The translations under genes and the position numbers were made by a program. Of a stretch of 64,000 bases of DNA, positions 1 through 8,754 are shown piece after piece. The DNA lies in the NCBI RefSeq assembly GCF_030055425.1, contig NZ_JASFYE010000008.1, positions 15,288 to 79,287 on the forward strand. The letters are read 5' to 3'. Below the pieces are notes generated by a model, which worked only from the letters and a program-made list of their open reading frames with translations, ran no database searches and had not been told where the DNA came from. Each line of letters opens with the position of its first letter. Positions within the stretch are counted from its first letter, which is position 1. The DNA is from Methanothermobacter sp. Lineage in GTDB: Archaea; Methanobacteriota; Methanobacteria; Methanobacteriales; Methanothermobacteraceae.

Positions 1-1
1 A

Positions 2-199
2 GGTACTGATGCTATTGAGAACCATTATCTTTTTTTGTGAACAGTCTGCTTATTGCAAGGTACTGATGCTATTGAGAACCATTATCTTTTTTTGTGAACA
101 GTCTGCTTATTGCAAGGTACTGATGCTATTGAGAACCATTATCTTTTTTTGTGAACAGTCTGCTTATTGCAAGGTACTGATGCTTCAGAACAATTATTC
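2..199. repeat. 57-bp tandem repeat, three full copies plus a decayed fourth
   Basis: Copies start at 2, 59 and 116. A fourth starts at 173, is exact for about 12 nt and then decays to about 199. The full copies look identical. Because 57 is divisible by three, one plus frame stays open across all copies (9-203), giving a repeated 19-residue peptide; I see no ribosome binding site and do not call it a gene. The array may begin before the window. Each unit has a T7 run, so a multiplied terminator or gene end of the preceding gene is possible. Confidence 0.9.
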
Positions 200-254
200 T
201 TAAATTTAGGACTCAATATCACTAAAAAAGAATAAAATAGTGGTTTAAAAACCA

Positions 255-1550
255 CTAGAAGGGAAGACTTGCGTATGTTCCCTTAATCTTTGCTGTTGCA
301 GTGTTCCAGCTTGATACAGCGCCGAGGCTGTTTCTTGAACTCGTGGCATCTGCAGCGTACCAGGTGTCACCCACAAGTACCTGGGCCCAGACATGGCCGT
401 AGGTGTTACCTGAGGTGAAGGTGCATGTACCATGGACGTACCTGGCAGCTAACCCTGCAGCCCTGAAGAGGGCAACCAGGAGATGTGAATGATCCACACA
501 GTTACCTGTCCTTGTTTTTAGTGTACCAGTGGCACCGTACCTTGTGTTGTAGTAGAAGCTGTAGCTGATGCTGTCGCGTACCCAGTTGAATATCGCTGTT
601 GCCTTATCCCATGCACTGGTGAGACCTGAGGTTAGGCTGGCTGCCAGTGACCTGATTGCCGTGTCATTCACCTGGCAGTTTGCTGTTGCCGAAAGGTACC
701 GGGAGGTGCTCTCACCGCTGTATGGGTCATTCTCTCGCCTGTTCTTAAGTGATGATGGTGGGCTTGCTGGTGCAGCACTGATCTTCTTCACCGTGACATA
801 GTTGGGGAGTCTGCCATTATCAGCATGGAATGCAAGGATCCTTGAAACCGCGTATATGAGGTTATCAAAGGATATCCTGCCGATACTGGAACTCGCATAG
901 TTGGGTGCCCTGCCGTTACTGTTTATGAACTTCAGCACATTCTCTGCGAGTTTGATGTAGGCTGACCTTGAGAGCTGCCCCGCCGCTGACCCTGATGGGT
1001 TCGGCGCGGCTTTCACTGAACGCACTGTAAGTGAAGCTGATTTTCCTGCAGTTTTAAGTAGGTCCTTGAGCATCAGGTCAAGGAACTGTGCAATCGTCAG
1101 CTTCTGGCTTCCCACTGATACTGTTGATGGCAGCTTACCGTAGGTTTCAATGTACTTTTTGAGGTCAACTGCAGCGCTAAGTGTGTTTGCATGGTTCACG
1201 CCTGAATTATCACCTGCAGCCTGGAAATGGCTGCCTGAATTGCCACTGACGTTCGCCATGTCTGCATCTGCCACTTCGGGTTTATCTGTGGTGTTATTAG
1301 GTGTATCCACTTCTCTGTCCACTGAAACAGGGGGCTCGGTGTTATCTGCACTCAGCTGATCGGCCCCGCTAGGCAATGTGCCGTCACTGTCCACCATGTC
1401 TTCACTGTAACTTTCATTTAAACTTGAACACTGATCCGGTGACTTCTCACATCCAACTTCACTCTCGAAAGCTGTATCATCAGCTGCCACTGCATATCCT
1501 GCTGTATTCATGAGGAGGATGCATGCAGTGAGCATGCACACCAGTCTCAT
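255..1550 (-). CDS. Secreted transglutaminase-like protein with pseudomurein-binding repeats
   Basis: Probable cell-wall cysteine peptidase or amidase. Residues 1-22 form a signal peptide (short basic start, hydrophobic core, AVA-A cleavage-like site). An acidic Ser/Thr/Asn-rich linker runs to about residue 125. Repeats resembling pseudomurein-binding modules follow, with the motifs YGKLPSTV (about 137), NGRAPNY (about 212) and NGRLPNY (about 245). A transglutaminase core closes the protein, with a candidate triad Cys351 (GNCVDHSH), His386 (YGHVWAQ) and Asp401 (WYAADA). The pseudomurein endoisopeptidases PeiW and PeiP share this domain pairing, but this protein is longer and exported, so wall remodelling or lysis of relatives is inferred. 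A GGAGG lies about 19 nt before the ATG, which is unusually far. A hairpin and a TATA box lie upstream. Confidence 0.85.
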   Translation of the reverse strand: MRLVCMLTACILLMNTAGYAVAADDTAFESEVGCEKSPDQCSSLNESYSEDMVDSDGTLPSGADQLSADNTEPPVSVDREVDTPNNTTDKPEVADADMANVSGNSGSHFQAAGDNSGVNHANTLSAAVDLKKYIETYGKLPSTVSVGSQKLTIAQFLDLMLKDLLKTAGKSASLTVRSVKAAPNPSGSAAGQLSRSAYIKLAENVLKFINSNGRAPNYASSSIGRISFDNLIYAVSRILAFHADNGRLPNYVTVKKISAAPASPPSSLKNRRENDPYSGESTSRYLSATANCQVNDTAIRSLAASLTSGLTSAWDKATAIFNWVRDSISYSFYYNTRYGATGTLKTRTGNCVDHSHLLVALFRAAGLAARYVHGTCTFTSGNTYGHVWAQVLVGDTWYAADATSSRNSLGAVSSWNTATAKIKGTYASLPF

Positions 1551-1578
1551 GTTTACCGAAATTTTACCGCCTCCAATC

Positions 1579-1640
1579 CACAGTGCCCGGTAGGGTCACT
1601 GTGACATTAAAAACTTGAATTTAAGGTTATATATAAATAT
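1579..1640 (-). promoter_or_regulatory. Promoter with inverted repeat upstream of the transglutaminase gene
   Basis: On the minus strand a TATA-like element (TTTATATATAA, about 1628-1638) lies 80-90 nt before the ATG at 1550. Between it and the GGAGG is a perfect 7-bp inverted repeat, CACAGTG/CACTGTG (1579-1585 and 1597-1603), with an 11-nt loop. This position is in the expected 5' leader or at the start site, so it could be an operator or a leader hairpin. Confidence 0.5.
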
Positions 1641-2060
1641 TTTGGTTTATTTGACCTAAAAAAGCCTTATATGAACCTTTTAAATTAAAATAGGCTTAAT
1701 GAAATCTTTTCATTTTCATGATAGATGAATATGCTCTTTCCATTCCCAGCATGGACTTAATGACAATTTCCAATCCTTTATCCAGCTGAAAGGCACATAT
1801 AGAACCTAATATTACAGCTGGATTTTAATGGGATTCTATTTTAGGTATGGGGGCTCTCCAGAGGGGATTTAACATGGCGTGGTGGCAGGCCCATATAATC
1901 CTTAAGGGGCACGCGCAATTCAGGAGGCATTAGAAAGGAGCTGAATGCTTTATAGAAATATATAAGGTATTATAACGGTTTAAAACGTATTCAAGGGCAC
2001 CATAACAATCCTGAAGAACAGGGTTAACTTTATCTACTGATCATTGAGTAATAAGGTAAA
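1641..2060. other. Noncoding spacer with an inverted repeat and a promoter
   Basis: This AT-rich stretch has no supported gene. It holds an inverted repeat CCAGCTG/CAGCTGG (1782-1788 and 1815-1821, 26-nt loop). A TATA-rich stretch (about 1949-1966) is the likely promoter of the flavin-type gene at 2073. The remainder looks like decayed sequence. Confidence 0.4.
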
Positions 2061-2072
2061 TGGTGATATTAT

Positions 2073-2465
2073 ATGATGAGTCGTGAGATGATGGATGCCA
2101 TCGAGAAGGAACTCGTTTTTGTTGCAACCGCCGATGAGGAGGGCACACCAAACGTGGTCCCCATAGGATTCGCAAGGCCACTGGATGAGAGGACCATCCT
2201 CATTGCAGACAACTACATGAAGAAGACCATAAGAAACCTTCATGAAAACCCAAAGATGGCACTGATACCACAGAACGCCAGGGAATGCCCATACCAGTTC
2301 AAGGGAACAGTTGAAATCTTCAAATCAGGCAAATACTTTGACATGGTAGTTGAATGGGCCCAGAACGTCATGACAGAACTTGAACCAAAATCCGCCATAC
2401 TCATGACTGTTGAGGAAATATACTCAGTAAAGCCGGGCCCGGAGGCCGGTGAAAAGGTGGCCTGA
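2073..2465 (+). CDS. Pyridoxamine 5'-phosphate oxidase-like FMN-binding protein
   Basis: This 130-residue protein has the size and opening of a split-barrel flavin-binding protein of the pyridoxamine phosphate oxidase superfamily. Visible features are a first strand FVATADEEGTPNVVPIG (about 11-27) and a later NYMKKTIRNLHENP segment where flavin phosphate contacts usually lie. The substrate cannot be told from sequence; archaeal members often use FMN or F420 in small redox reactions. GGTGAT (2062-2067) precedes two consecutive ATG codons at 2073 and 2076, and the second has the better spacing. The gene ends 19 nt before the asparagine synthetase start, so the two may be cotranscribed. Confidence 0.75.
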   Translation: MMSREMMDAIEKELVFVATADEEGTPNVVPIGFARPLDERTILIADNYMKKTIRNLHENPKMALIPQNARECPYQFKGTVEIFKSGKYFDMVVEWAQNVMTELEPKSAILMTVEEIYSVKPGPEAGEKVA

Positions 2466-2484
2466 AGCCCCCAGAGTGACATGG

Positions 2485-3900
2485 ATGTGTGGTATAGCAG
2501 GGTTCAGGGGAGCGGGCGCCAGGGATAAGGTCGCCGCGATGCTCAGAACAACTGGACACAGGGGCCCGGATGCAAGGGGCCTCTACCATGACGGCAGGAT
2601 CACCATAAAAACCAGTGAGGGGGAGGATGTGCTTGAGGCCCCTCCCTCAGAGGACATTGCACTGGGCCACAACCTCCTCTCAATAGTGGGAGGACCCCAG
2701 CCGGTTTCAGGTGATGGGGTCCTGGTTTTCAACGGCGAAATCTACAGTCATGACATCCCAGCTGGGGGCGATGCCCACCTCATACTGGACCTCATAGAGG
2801 GCCACGGCGGCGACCTTGAGGATGCAATCCGATTTGCAGTCAGTGAACTTGACGGGGACTACGCCTTCATCTACACCGATGGAAAGAACCTTGCGGCGGT
2901 GAGGGACCCTGTGGGTGTCAAGCCACTCTACCATTCAGGGGAGGCCTTTGCATCTGAGAGAAAGGCCCTGTGGAGTATAGGCCTGAGGGATGTGGAGAGC
3001 ATTCCACCGGGTCACGCCATTATAAATGGGAGGGTGGTGAAGCTGCGGGGACTCCCCCAGCCCAGAACATGCACCGAAAGCCCCCATGAACTTAAAGGTC
3101 TCCTGAAATCTGCCATCAGGGAGTCGGTAAAAAAGAGGACCCGTGGACTCAGGAAGGCCGCACTTGTATTCTCAGGTGGTGTGGACAGCACCCTCCTTGC
3201 TGTGCTCCTCAGTGAATACCTGGACATCACCCTCTACACCGTGGGCACACCGGGATCGCCGGATGTTGAATTCGCATCAAGGGCAGCAGAGGACCTTGAC
3301 ATGGACCTCCAGGTAATTGAGGTTACAGAGGAGGCTTTGAGGGGTGCCCTCCCCCATGTCCTCGGTGCGATTGAGGTTTACAATCCCATGCAGATCGCCA
3401 TTGCCATGCCCCTCTACCTTGCATCCAGGGAGGCGTCGGCTGCAGGCTTCAGGGTCATGTTTTCGGGGCAGGGAGCCGATGAGCTCTTCGCAGGGTACCA
3501 CCGCTACAGGAGGCTACTTGAGGATGGAAACCTTGAAGATGCGCTGATGCATGATTTGGAGAACATATACCAGGTAAACCTTGAACGTGATGACGCTGTT
3601 ACAATGGCAAACTCGGTGGAACTCAGGGTCCCCTTCCTTGACCTGGAGGTTATAGAGTTGGCCCTCAGGGTCCCCATATGCCTCAAAATAACGGGTCCCG
3701 ATGATGAGGTGAGAAAGCACATCCTCAGGGAGGTGGCGGCTGAGATGGGGGTACCTGATTACATTGCAAGGAGGCCCAAGAAGGCAGCCCAGTACGGTTC
3801 AGGCATTGATCGGATACTTAGAAGGAGGGTGCTCCCTGGATTCGACCATGAGTCCTTCCTGAGGAGACTCATGAATGATGGTGGAGTCGTTCAGAGATGA
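2485..3900 (+). CDS. asnB: Asparagine synthetase (glutamine-hydrolysing)
   Basis: Makes asparagine from aspartate, glutamine and ATP. The N-terminal class II glutaminase domain begins MCGIAGFRG, and removal of the initiator Met exposes the catalytic Cys2; this fixes the start at 2485, although the frame is open upstream from 2449. Motifs such as RGPDARG and FNGEIY follow. The synthetase half has the PP-loop FSGGVDST (about 225) and SGQGADELFAGYHRY (about 325), typical of AsnB. The length of 471 residues is shorter than the roughly 550 of E. coli AsnB, as in many archaea. The next gene encodes GatC, which serves the other route to asparagine, on tRNA. Confidence 0.93.
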   Translation: MCGIAGFRGAGARDKVAAMLRTTGHRGPDARGLYHDGRITIKTSEGEDVLEAPPSEDIALGHNLLSIVGGPQPVSGDGVLVFNGEIYSHDIPAGGDAHLILDLIEGHGGDLEDAIRFAVSELDGDYAFIYTDGKNLAAVRDPVGVKPLYHSGEAFASERKALWSIGLRDVESIPPGHAIINGRVVKLRGLPQPRTCTESPHELKGLLKSAIRESVKKRTRGLRKAALVFSGGVDSTLLAVLLSEYLDITLYTVGTPGSPDVEFASRAAEDLDMDLQVIEVTEEALRGALPHVLGAIEVYNPMQIAIAMPLYLASREASAAGFRVMFSGQGADELFAGYHRYRRLLEDGNLEDALMHDLENIYQVNLERDDAVTMANSVELRVPFLDLEVIELALRVPICLKITGPDDEVRKHILREVAAEMGVPDYIARRPKKAAQYGSGIDRILRRRVLPGFDHESFLRRLMNDGGVVQR

Positions 3901-4026
3901 ATCCATGAGGGGTTCGCCTCTCCGGATTTTGTGTTTCTCTAATCTAAGCATTTATATCACTGCACATCAATAGTAGACTCATATGTTCACATTCAAGATT
4001 ACCCATCACACTAGGAGGAATCCTGC

Positions 4027-4242
4027 ATGAAGATAGAGAAAGAGGCTGAGAAGATCCTCGAGGAATTCTCAAGGGCACTTGAAGACGTCCCTGAACTTGA
4101 GGAAACATATTACATCGTTGATAACCTTAACAGGACAAGCGAGGATGAGGTTGAGAAGACCGACCCTGAGAAGATCCTCAGAAACGCCCCGGTGGATGAG
4201 GACGGCAACATAGTTGTTGAGAGGGGTGAATGGACCCAGTAG
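4027..4242 (+). CDS. gatC: Archaeal Asp-tRNA(Asn)/Glu-tRNA(Gln) amidotransferase subunit C
   Basis: A small acidic protein of 71 residues, matching archaeal GatC in size and pattern: a helical N-terminus, then an extended tail with the element DPEKILRNAP followed by DEDGNIVV. GatC clamps GatA and GatB in the GatCAB complex that amidates Asp-tRNA(Asn). AGGAGG (4013-4018) gives a strong ribosome site for the ATG. The stop overlaps the ribosome site of the following ACT-domain gene, suggesting coexpression. The family assignment is from recognition of the sequence pattern; gatA and gatB are not in the window. Confidence 0.75.
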   Translation: MKIEKEAEKILEEFSRALEDVPELEETYYIVDNLNRTSEDEVEKTDPEKILRNAPVDEDGNIVVERGEWTQ

Positions 4243-4251
4243 GTGTTAAGG

Positions 4252-4731
4252 ATGCGGTTAAACCTGGTGATTGAACTCAGGGATGCCCCCGGTCAGCTTT
4301 TATCTGTACTGGAACCACTGGGGAGCTCCGGTGCCAATATAGTGACGGTTATACATGAGAGGGACCGTGAATACGGGCCGATGGTACCTGTACAGCTCAC
4401 GGTGGAGGGTGACAGGGAAACCCTTGACGCGGCCATCAGCAAACTCCAGGAGAGGGGTGTTAACATAATCGAGATGGACGGCGCCCCCCTCAGGGAGAAA
4501 TTCACAAGCATACTCATAGGCGAAATCTCAGAGGGAGACCTCCATGAAGCTGTGGAGGCAATAAACAGCGTCAGGGGTGCCTCTGTATCTGACCTTTCAC
4601 TCAGAATGTCCGGGGAAAGACAGTCAGCCAGGATAACCGTTGAGGTCGAACATGGGACCAGAGACATGGTCCTTGAGAGGATCCAGGAGGCCGCCAGGAG
4701 GCATGACCTCCTCCTCATAACAGAGGTCTAG
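4252..4731 (+). CDS. ACT-domain regulatory protein, probably linked to homoserine dehydrogenase
   Basis: This 159-residue protein has an N-terminal ACT domain ([16 protein letters not shown], then [10 protein letters not shown]) and a C-terminal half that looks like a second, weaker ACT-type fold. ACT domains bind amino acids and control biosynthetic enzymes. The homoserine dehydrogenase directly downstream lacks a C-terminal ACT domain, so this gene may supply the threonine or aspartate-family feedback function in trans (inference). A GTG at 4243 is in frame, but AGGTG at 4240-4244 is better placed for the ATG at 4252. The next gene starts within a few bases, indicating an operon. Confidence 0.75.
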   Translation: MRLNLVIELRDAPGQLLSVLEPLGSSGANIVTVIHERDREYGPMVPVQLTVEGDRETLDAAISKLQERGVNIIEMDGAPLREKFTSILIGEISEGDLHEAVEAINSVRGASVSDLSLRMSGERQSARITVEVEHGTRDMVLERIQEAARRHDLLLITEV

Positions 4732-4736
4732 GGGTG

Positions 4737-5759
4737 ATGAGAGTGAGGATATGTCTGGTTGGTCTTGGAGCGGTGGGTCAGGGATTCCTCAGGGCGGCCC
4801 AGCTCAAGGGTGAATACCTCAAGAAAAGGTATGGTCTGGAGCTAACCTTTACCGGGATTGCTGATTCATCCGGGGCAGTTCATGATGGAAATGGTCTTGA
4901 TATAGCTGAAATCCTCAGACACAAGAAGATGGATGGTGTCGGCAGACACCCCATGGGAGTTGAGGGTATGAGCGGCCTTGAACTCCTGGATGAGGTTGAA
5001 TACGACTGCCTGGTTGAGGCAACCCCCACCAGCATAACGGACGGTGAACCCGGAAGGTCGCTTCTCATAGAGGCCCTAGGGGATGGTAAACACGTTGTAA
5101 CATCCAATAAGGGGCACCTGGCGCTCTTCTACTCTGAACTAATGGAGCTATCCTCAGAGGCCGGCGCCGAGCTCATGTTCGAGGCATCGGTTGGCGGGGC
5201 CATGCCCATAATAAACCTTGCAAGGGAGACCCTCACATCCTGCAGCATAGAATCGGTTATAGGGATACTGAACGGAACCACAAACTTCATACTATCAAGG
5301 ATGACCTCAGAGGGTTCATCCTATGAGCAGGCCCTCCTTGAGGCACAGGAGCTTGGTATAGCAGAGACCAACCCTGCCCAGGATGTTGAGGGTACAGACG
5401 CCGCATGCAAGGCGGTTATACTTGCCAATGCAATACTGGGGAGGCCATGCACCCTCAGGGATGTCAGTGTGGAGGGTATCACAGGCATAACCCAGGGGGC
5501 CATTGAACTGGCAGCCCAGGAGGGTTACCTCATAAAGCTCATTGCTGAGATATCAGATGATACACTGGAGGTGGGTCCGAGGCTCGTGAGGATGGGGTCC
5601 CCCTATGCTGTTGACGGGACACTCAACATGGCAACCCTCAGGACAGACCTTGCAGGTGAGGTTACAGCCGTTGGGAGGGGTGCCGGGTCCCTGGAGACAG
5701 CCTCGGCTATGCTAACAGACACCCTCACCATATGGCGAAGGCACAGAGAGATCAGATAA
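4737..5759 (+). CDS. hom: Homoserine dehydrogenase
   Basis: Reduces aspartate semialdehyde to homoserine for threonine and methionine synthesis. It has an N-terminal Rossmann motif (GLGAVGQGF), the conserved catalytic-domain signature region ([14 protein letters not shown], about 180) and [18 protein letters not shown] (about 215) around the catalytic Lys. At about 340 residues it is the short form without an ACT domain; the preceding gene encodes a separate one. Possible starts are GTG 4734, ATG 4737 and GTG 4743. GGGGTGAT (4731-4738) would fit GTG 4743 well as a ribosome site, so the true start may be six bases downstream. Confidence 0.9.
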   Translation: MRVRICLVGLGAVGQGFLRAAQLKGEYLKKRYGLELTFTGIADSSGAVHDGNGLDIAEILRHKKMDGVGRHPMGVEGMSGLELLDEVEYDCLVEATPTSITDGEPGRSLLIEALGDGKHVVTSNKGHLALFYSELMELSSEAGAELMFEASVGGAMPIINLARETLTSCSIESVIGILNGTTNFILSRMTSEGSSYEQALLEAQELGIAETNPAQDVEGTDAACKAVILANAILGRPCTLRDVSVEGITGITQGAIELAAQEGYLIKLIAEISDDTLEVGPRLVRMGSPYAVDGTLNMATLRTDLAGEVTAVGRGAGSLETASAMLTDTLTIWRRHREIR

Positions 5760-5837
5760 TATTTTAATGTTTTTAATCCCTTCAGTAATGTTAATTGAAT
5801 TACGTTATTGGATGTTTTAATTCCTACAGTGATTATC

Positions 5838-7019
5838 ATGAAGTATGTTATTCTTGTTGGAGATGGAATGGCGGATTATCCCCTTGATGAACTTGATGGC
5901 AGGACACCGCTCCAGGTTGCGGATAAGCCCAACATGGACCAGCTTGCAGAGGAAGGCGCATGCGGACTCCTCAGGACGGTGCCGGAGGGCATGGAGGCGG
6001 GCTCAGATGTGGCTAACCTCAGCATAATGGGTTACAGCCCCAGACGCTACTACACAGGGAGGGGGCCCCTTGAAGCCGCAAGTATAGGTGTGGAGCTCTC
6101 CCCTGAGGATGTTGCGTTCAGGTGCAACCTGATAAACGCCAATGAGAGGATAGTGGACTTTAACGCCGACCACATTGAAACAGATGATGCAGCAGAACTC
6201 ATAGATGCCCTCAACACCCACCTTGAAACCCCTGGAAGATTCTATGCTGGAGTGAGCTACAGGAACCTCTTTGTCATCACAGGACCCAGTTATGCCGATG
6301 TGCGAGTCGAACCCCCCCACGACATCGTGGGTGAACCCGTGGACCATCACCTCCCAGGGGGGTCACCTGAGGCCGACCATATAAGGGGTCTCATGCTCAG
6401 CTCAGGGGAGATCCTTGAGTCACACAGGGTCAACCAGGAGAGGATGGCCAGGGGAAAGAGACCGGCAAACATGATCTGGCTCTGGGGCCAGGGCACCAGG
6501 CCATCAATGGAACCATTCAGTGAAAAATATGGTCTGAAGGGCGCCACAATAACAGCCGTTGACCTCATAAAGGGTCTTGGTGTATACGCGGGCCTCGAGA
6601 ACATCCATGTCCCCGGTGCAACAGGCTACCTTGACACCGACTACAGGGCCAAGGGGAGGTACGCGGCAGATGCCCTTGAGGAATACGACTTCCTCTTTGT
6701 CCATGTGGAGGCACCCGACGAGGCCGGACACGCAGGTGATGTTGAGGAGAAGATAAGGGCGATAGAGAACATAGACCACTTCGTACTGGGAAGGATACTT
6801 GATGCCATGACAGAATACGATTGCAGGATATCCGTGCTCCCGGACCACCCGACACCCGTAGAGGTGAAAACCCATGTACCTGACCCTGTACCCTGCATAC
6901 TTGCAGGTGATGGTGTTGAACCTGATGGTGTAAAATCATACGATGAATTCTCCGTCAGGGAGGGTTCACTGGGTCTCGGGGAGGGCCACAGACTCATAGA
7001 GGTCATGAAAACCCTTTAG
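5838..7019 (+). CDS. apgM: 2,3-bisphosphoglycerate-independent phosphoglycerate mutase, archaeal type
   Basis: Interconverts 3- and 2-phosphoglycerate in gluconeogenesis and glycolysis. The 393-residue protein is of the alkaline-phosphatase superfamily: VGDGMADYPL near the N-terminus carries a metal-binding Asp, VANLSIMGY (about 57-65) the phosphorylated Ser, and FVHVEAPDEAGHAG (about 292-305) and LPDHPTP (about 335) further metal ligands. The start at 5838 (MKYVILVGDG) is chosen over an in-frame TTG at 5808 because the family begins here. Only an imperfect ribosome site (AGTGAT) precedes it. Confidence 0.92.
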   Translation: MKYVILVGDGMADYPLDELDGRTPLQVADKPNMDQLAEEGACGLLRTVPEGMEAGSDVANLSIMGYSPRRYYTGRGPLEAASIGVELSPEDVAFRCNLINANERIVDFNADHIETDDAAELIDALNTHLETPGRFYAGVSYRNLFVITGPSYADVRVEPPHDIVGEPVDHHLPGGSPEADHIRGLMLSSGEILESHRVNQERMARGKRPANMIWLWGQGTRPSMEPFSEKYGLKGATITAVDLIKGLGVYAGLENIHVPGATGYLDTDYRAKGRYAADALEEYDFLFVHVEAPDEAGHAGDVEEKIRAIENIDHFVLGRILDAMTEYDCRISVLPDHPTPVEVKTHVPDPVPCILAGDGVEPDGVKSYDEFSVREGSLGLGEGHRLIEVMKTL

Positions 7020-7058
7020 ATTCCGGCTTCAGGGTACGAATTTTTAATACCGATGAGG

Positions 7059-7123
7059 CACATACACTATTCCATTAATCTTATTCACTCAAAGACACAT
7101 AGACTATCCATTAATCTTATTCA
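7059..7123 (+). repeat. Imperfect direct repeat in the pyrG leader
   Basis: Two copies of a 28-29 bp element lie at 7059-7087 and 7096-7123, offset by 37 or 36 bp. They read CACATACACTATTCCATT then AATCTTATTCA, against CACATAGACTATCCATT then the same ending. They sit between a TATA-like element (TTTTTAATA, about 7041-7049) and the pyrG ribosome site, so they lie in the leader or over the start site and could bind a regulator. The spacing does not preserve any reading frame of note. Confidence 0.8.
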
Positions 7124-7144
7124 ACCAATCAGGAGTTGGTTCAT

Positions 7145-8740
7145 CTGGCCAAGTACATTGTTGTAACAGGAGGAGTTGTAAGTTCTATAGGAAAGGGGAT
7201 AACAGCAGCATCAATTGGAAGGATACTGAGATCATACGGGCTTTCGGTGACAGCCATCAAGATAGACCCCTATCTCAACTGGGACTCGGGGACCCTCAAC
7301 CCCTACCAGCACGGTGAGGTCTTTGTTACCGATGACGGTATGGAGACGGACCTTGACCTGGGTCACTATGAGCGTTTTCTGGACGCAGACCTCCCCGGTG
7401 AGGCCAACATAACCACGGGTAAGGTTTACCTCTCTGTCATCAACAAGGAGAGGTCCGGTGACTACCTGGGCTCATGTGTGCAGATAATACCCCACATCAC
7501 CGATGAGATCAAGGCAATGATAAGGAGGATTGCAGATAAAAGCGGGGCTGACGTCGTCCTGGTTGAGGTTGGCGGAACCGTTGGTGACATAGAGGGACAG
7601 CCATTCCTGGAGGCCCTCAGGCAGCTCAGAAATGAGGAGGGCCACGAGAATGTCATGTTCGTCCATGTAACCTATGTACCCTATCTGCGGGCTGCGGGAG
7701 AATTCAAGACAAAGCCAACACAGCACAGCACAAAGGAGCTCAGGAGTACAGGTATAAACCCTGATATGATAATCTGTCGCAGTGAGATGCCCATAGACTC
7801 ATCACTCAAAAAGAAGATAGCCCACTTCTGTGACGTTGAGGAGGAGGCGGTCGTAAACGCCCCGGACGCATCATCCATATACGAGGTCCCCCTGGTCCTT
7901 GACAGTGAAAATGTCGGCGAATACATAGTGAGGAGGATAGAACTGGATGTTGAGGGAAGGGCGGATCTTGAGGAGTGGAAGGGAATCGTGGAATCCCTCA
8001 TGATAGATGAGCCTGTGGTGACAGTGGGGATAGTGGGCAAGTATGTGGAACTTGAGGACTCCTACATAAGCATAAGGGAGGCCCTGAAGCATGCCGCAGC
8101 CCACCTGGGGATCCGCGTTGAAATTGAATGGATAAGTGCAGATGATGACGTCAGTGTGGATGACCTCAGACACCTTGACTCCATACTTATCCCTGGCGGC
8201 TTCGGTGAGAGGGGTATCTCAGGGAAACTCGATGCTGTGAGATTCGCCCTTCAGGAGAAGATCCCCATCTTCGGCATATGCCTGGGAATGCAGTGCATGG
8301 TGATAGAATTTGCAAGGCTCAATGGAATGGAGGGCGCCAACAGTACAGAGTTCGACCAGGACACACCCTACCCTGTGATTGACATGATGGAGGAGCAGAA
8401 GAGGATAAGGAAGATGGGTGGAACCATGCGCCTCGGCTCCTATGACTGCAGGGTCAGGGAGGGTACCCTTGCATATGAGGCCTACGGGGAGGAACTTGTA
8501 ACCGAGAGGCACAGGCACCGGTTTGAGGTGAACAATGAATTCAGGGATGAACTTGAGGAGAAGGGCCTTGTGATTTCAGGGACATCACCCGATGAGTTTC
8601 TGGTTGAGATGGTTGAGATCAGGGACCATCCATGGTTCCTGGGATGCCAGTTCCACCCTGAGTTCAAATCAAGGCCAAACAGGGCACATCCACTCTTCGT
8701 ATCATTCCTTAAGGCGGCATTTGAAAATAGGGAGTCCTGA
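7145..8740 (+). CDS. pyrG: CTP synthase
   Basis: Makes CTP from UTP, ATP and glutamine. The N-terminal synthetase domain opens [16 protein letters not shown], with [12 protein letters not shown] after it. The C-terminal class I glutamine amidotransferase has GICLGMQC (nucleophile Cys about 379) and CQFHPEF for the His-Glu pair. About 531 residues, normal for the family. No ATG or GTG is available. A TTG at 7136 directly abuts AGGAG (7131-7135), too close for a normal start. A CTG at 7145 is nine nt downstream and gives the usual short N-terminus, so I prefer it, with TTG as the alternative. Confidence 0.95.
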   Translation: MAKYIVVTGGVVSSIGKGITAASIGRILRSYGLSVTAIKIDPYLNWDSGTLNPYQHGEVFVTDDGMETDLDLGHYERFLDADLPGEANITTGKVYLSVINKERSGDYLGSCVQIIPHITDEIKAMIRRIADKSGADVVLVEVGGTVGDIEGQPFLEALRQLRNEEGHENVMFVHVTYVPYLRAAGEFKTKPTQHSTKELRSTGINPDMIICRSEMPIDSSLKKKIAHFCDVEEEAVVNAPDASSIYEVPLVLDSENVGEYIVRRIELDVEGRADLEEWKGIVESLMIDEPVVTVGIVGKYVELEDSYISIREALKHAAAHLGIRVEIEWISADDDVSVDDLRHLDSILIPGGFGERGISGKLDAVRFALQEKIPIFGICLGMQCMVIEFARLNGMEGANSTEFDQDTPYPVIDMMEEQKRIRKMGGTMRLGSYDCRVREGTLAYEAYGEELVTERHRHRFEVNNEFRDELEEKGLVISGTSPDEFLVEMVEIRDHPWFLGCQFHPEFKSRPNRAHPLFVSFLKAAFENRES

Positions 8741-8754
8741 TTCCTTTACTTTAT

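Noticed and set aside
9-203. A 64-residue frame of repeated 19-residue units
   Set aside because: It arises because the 57-bp repeat is a multiple of three; there is no ribosome site or promoter and no sequence after the repeats. Kept as a repeat only.
1-203. CRISPR array
   Set aside because: The units are contiguous and identical with no variable spacers, and no cas genes are near.
4293-4718. 141-residue minus-strand frame opposite the ACT-domain gene
   Set aside because: Antisense shadow caused by codon bias; Ser-rich composition and no ribosome site.
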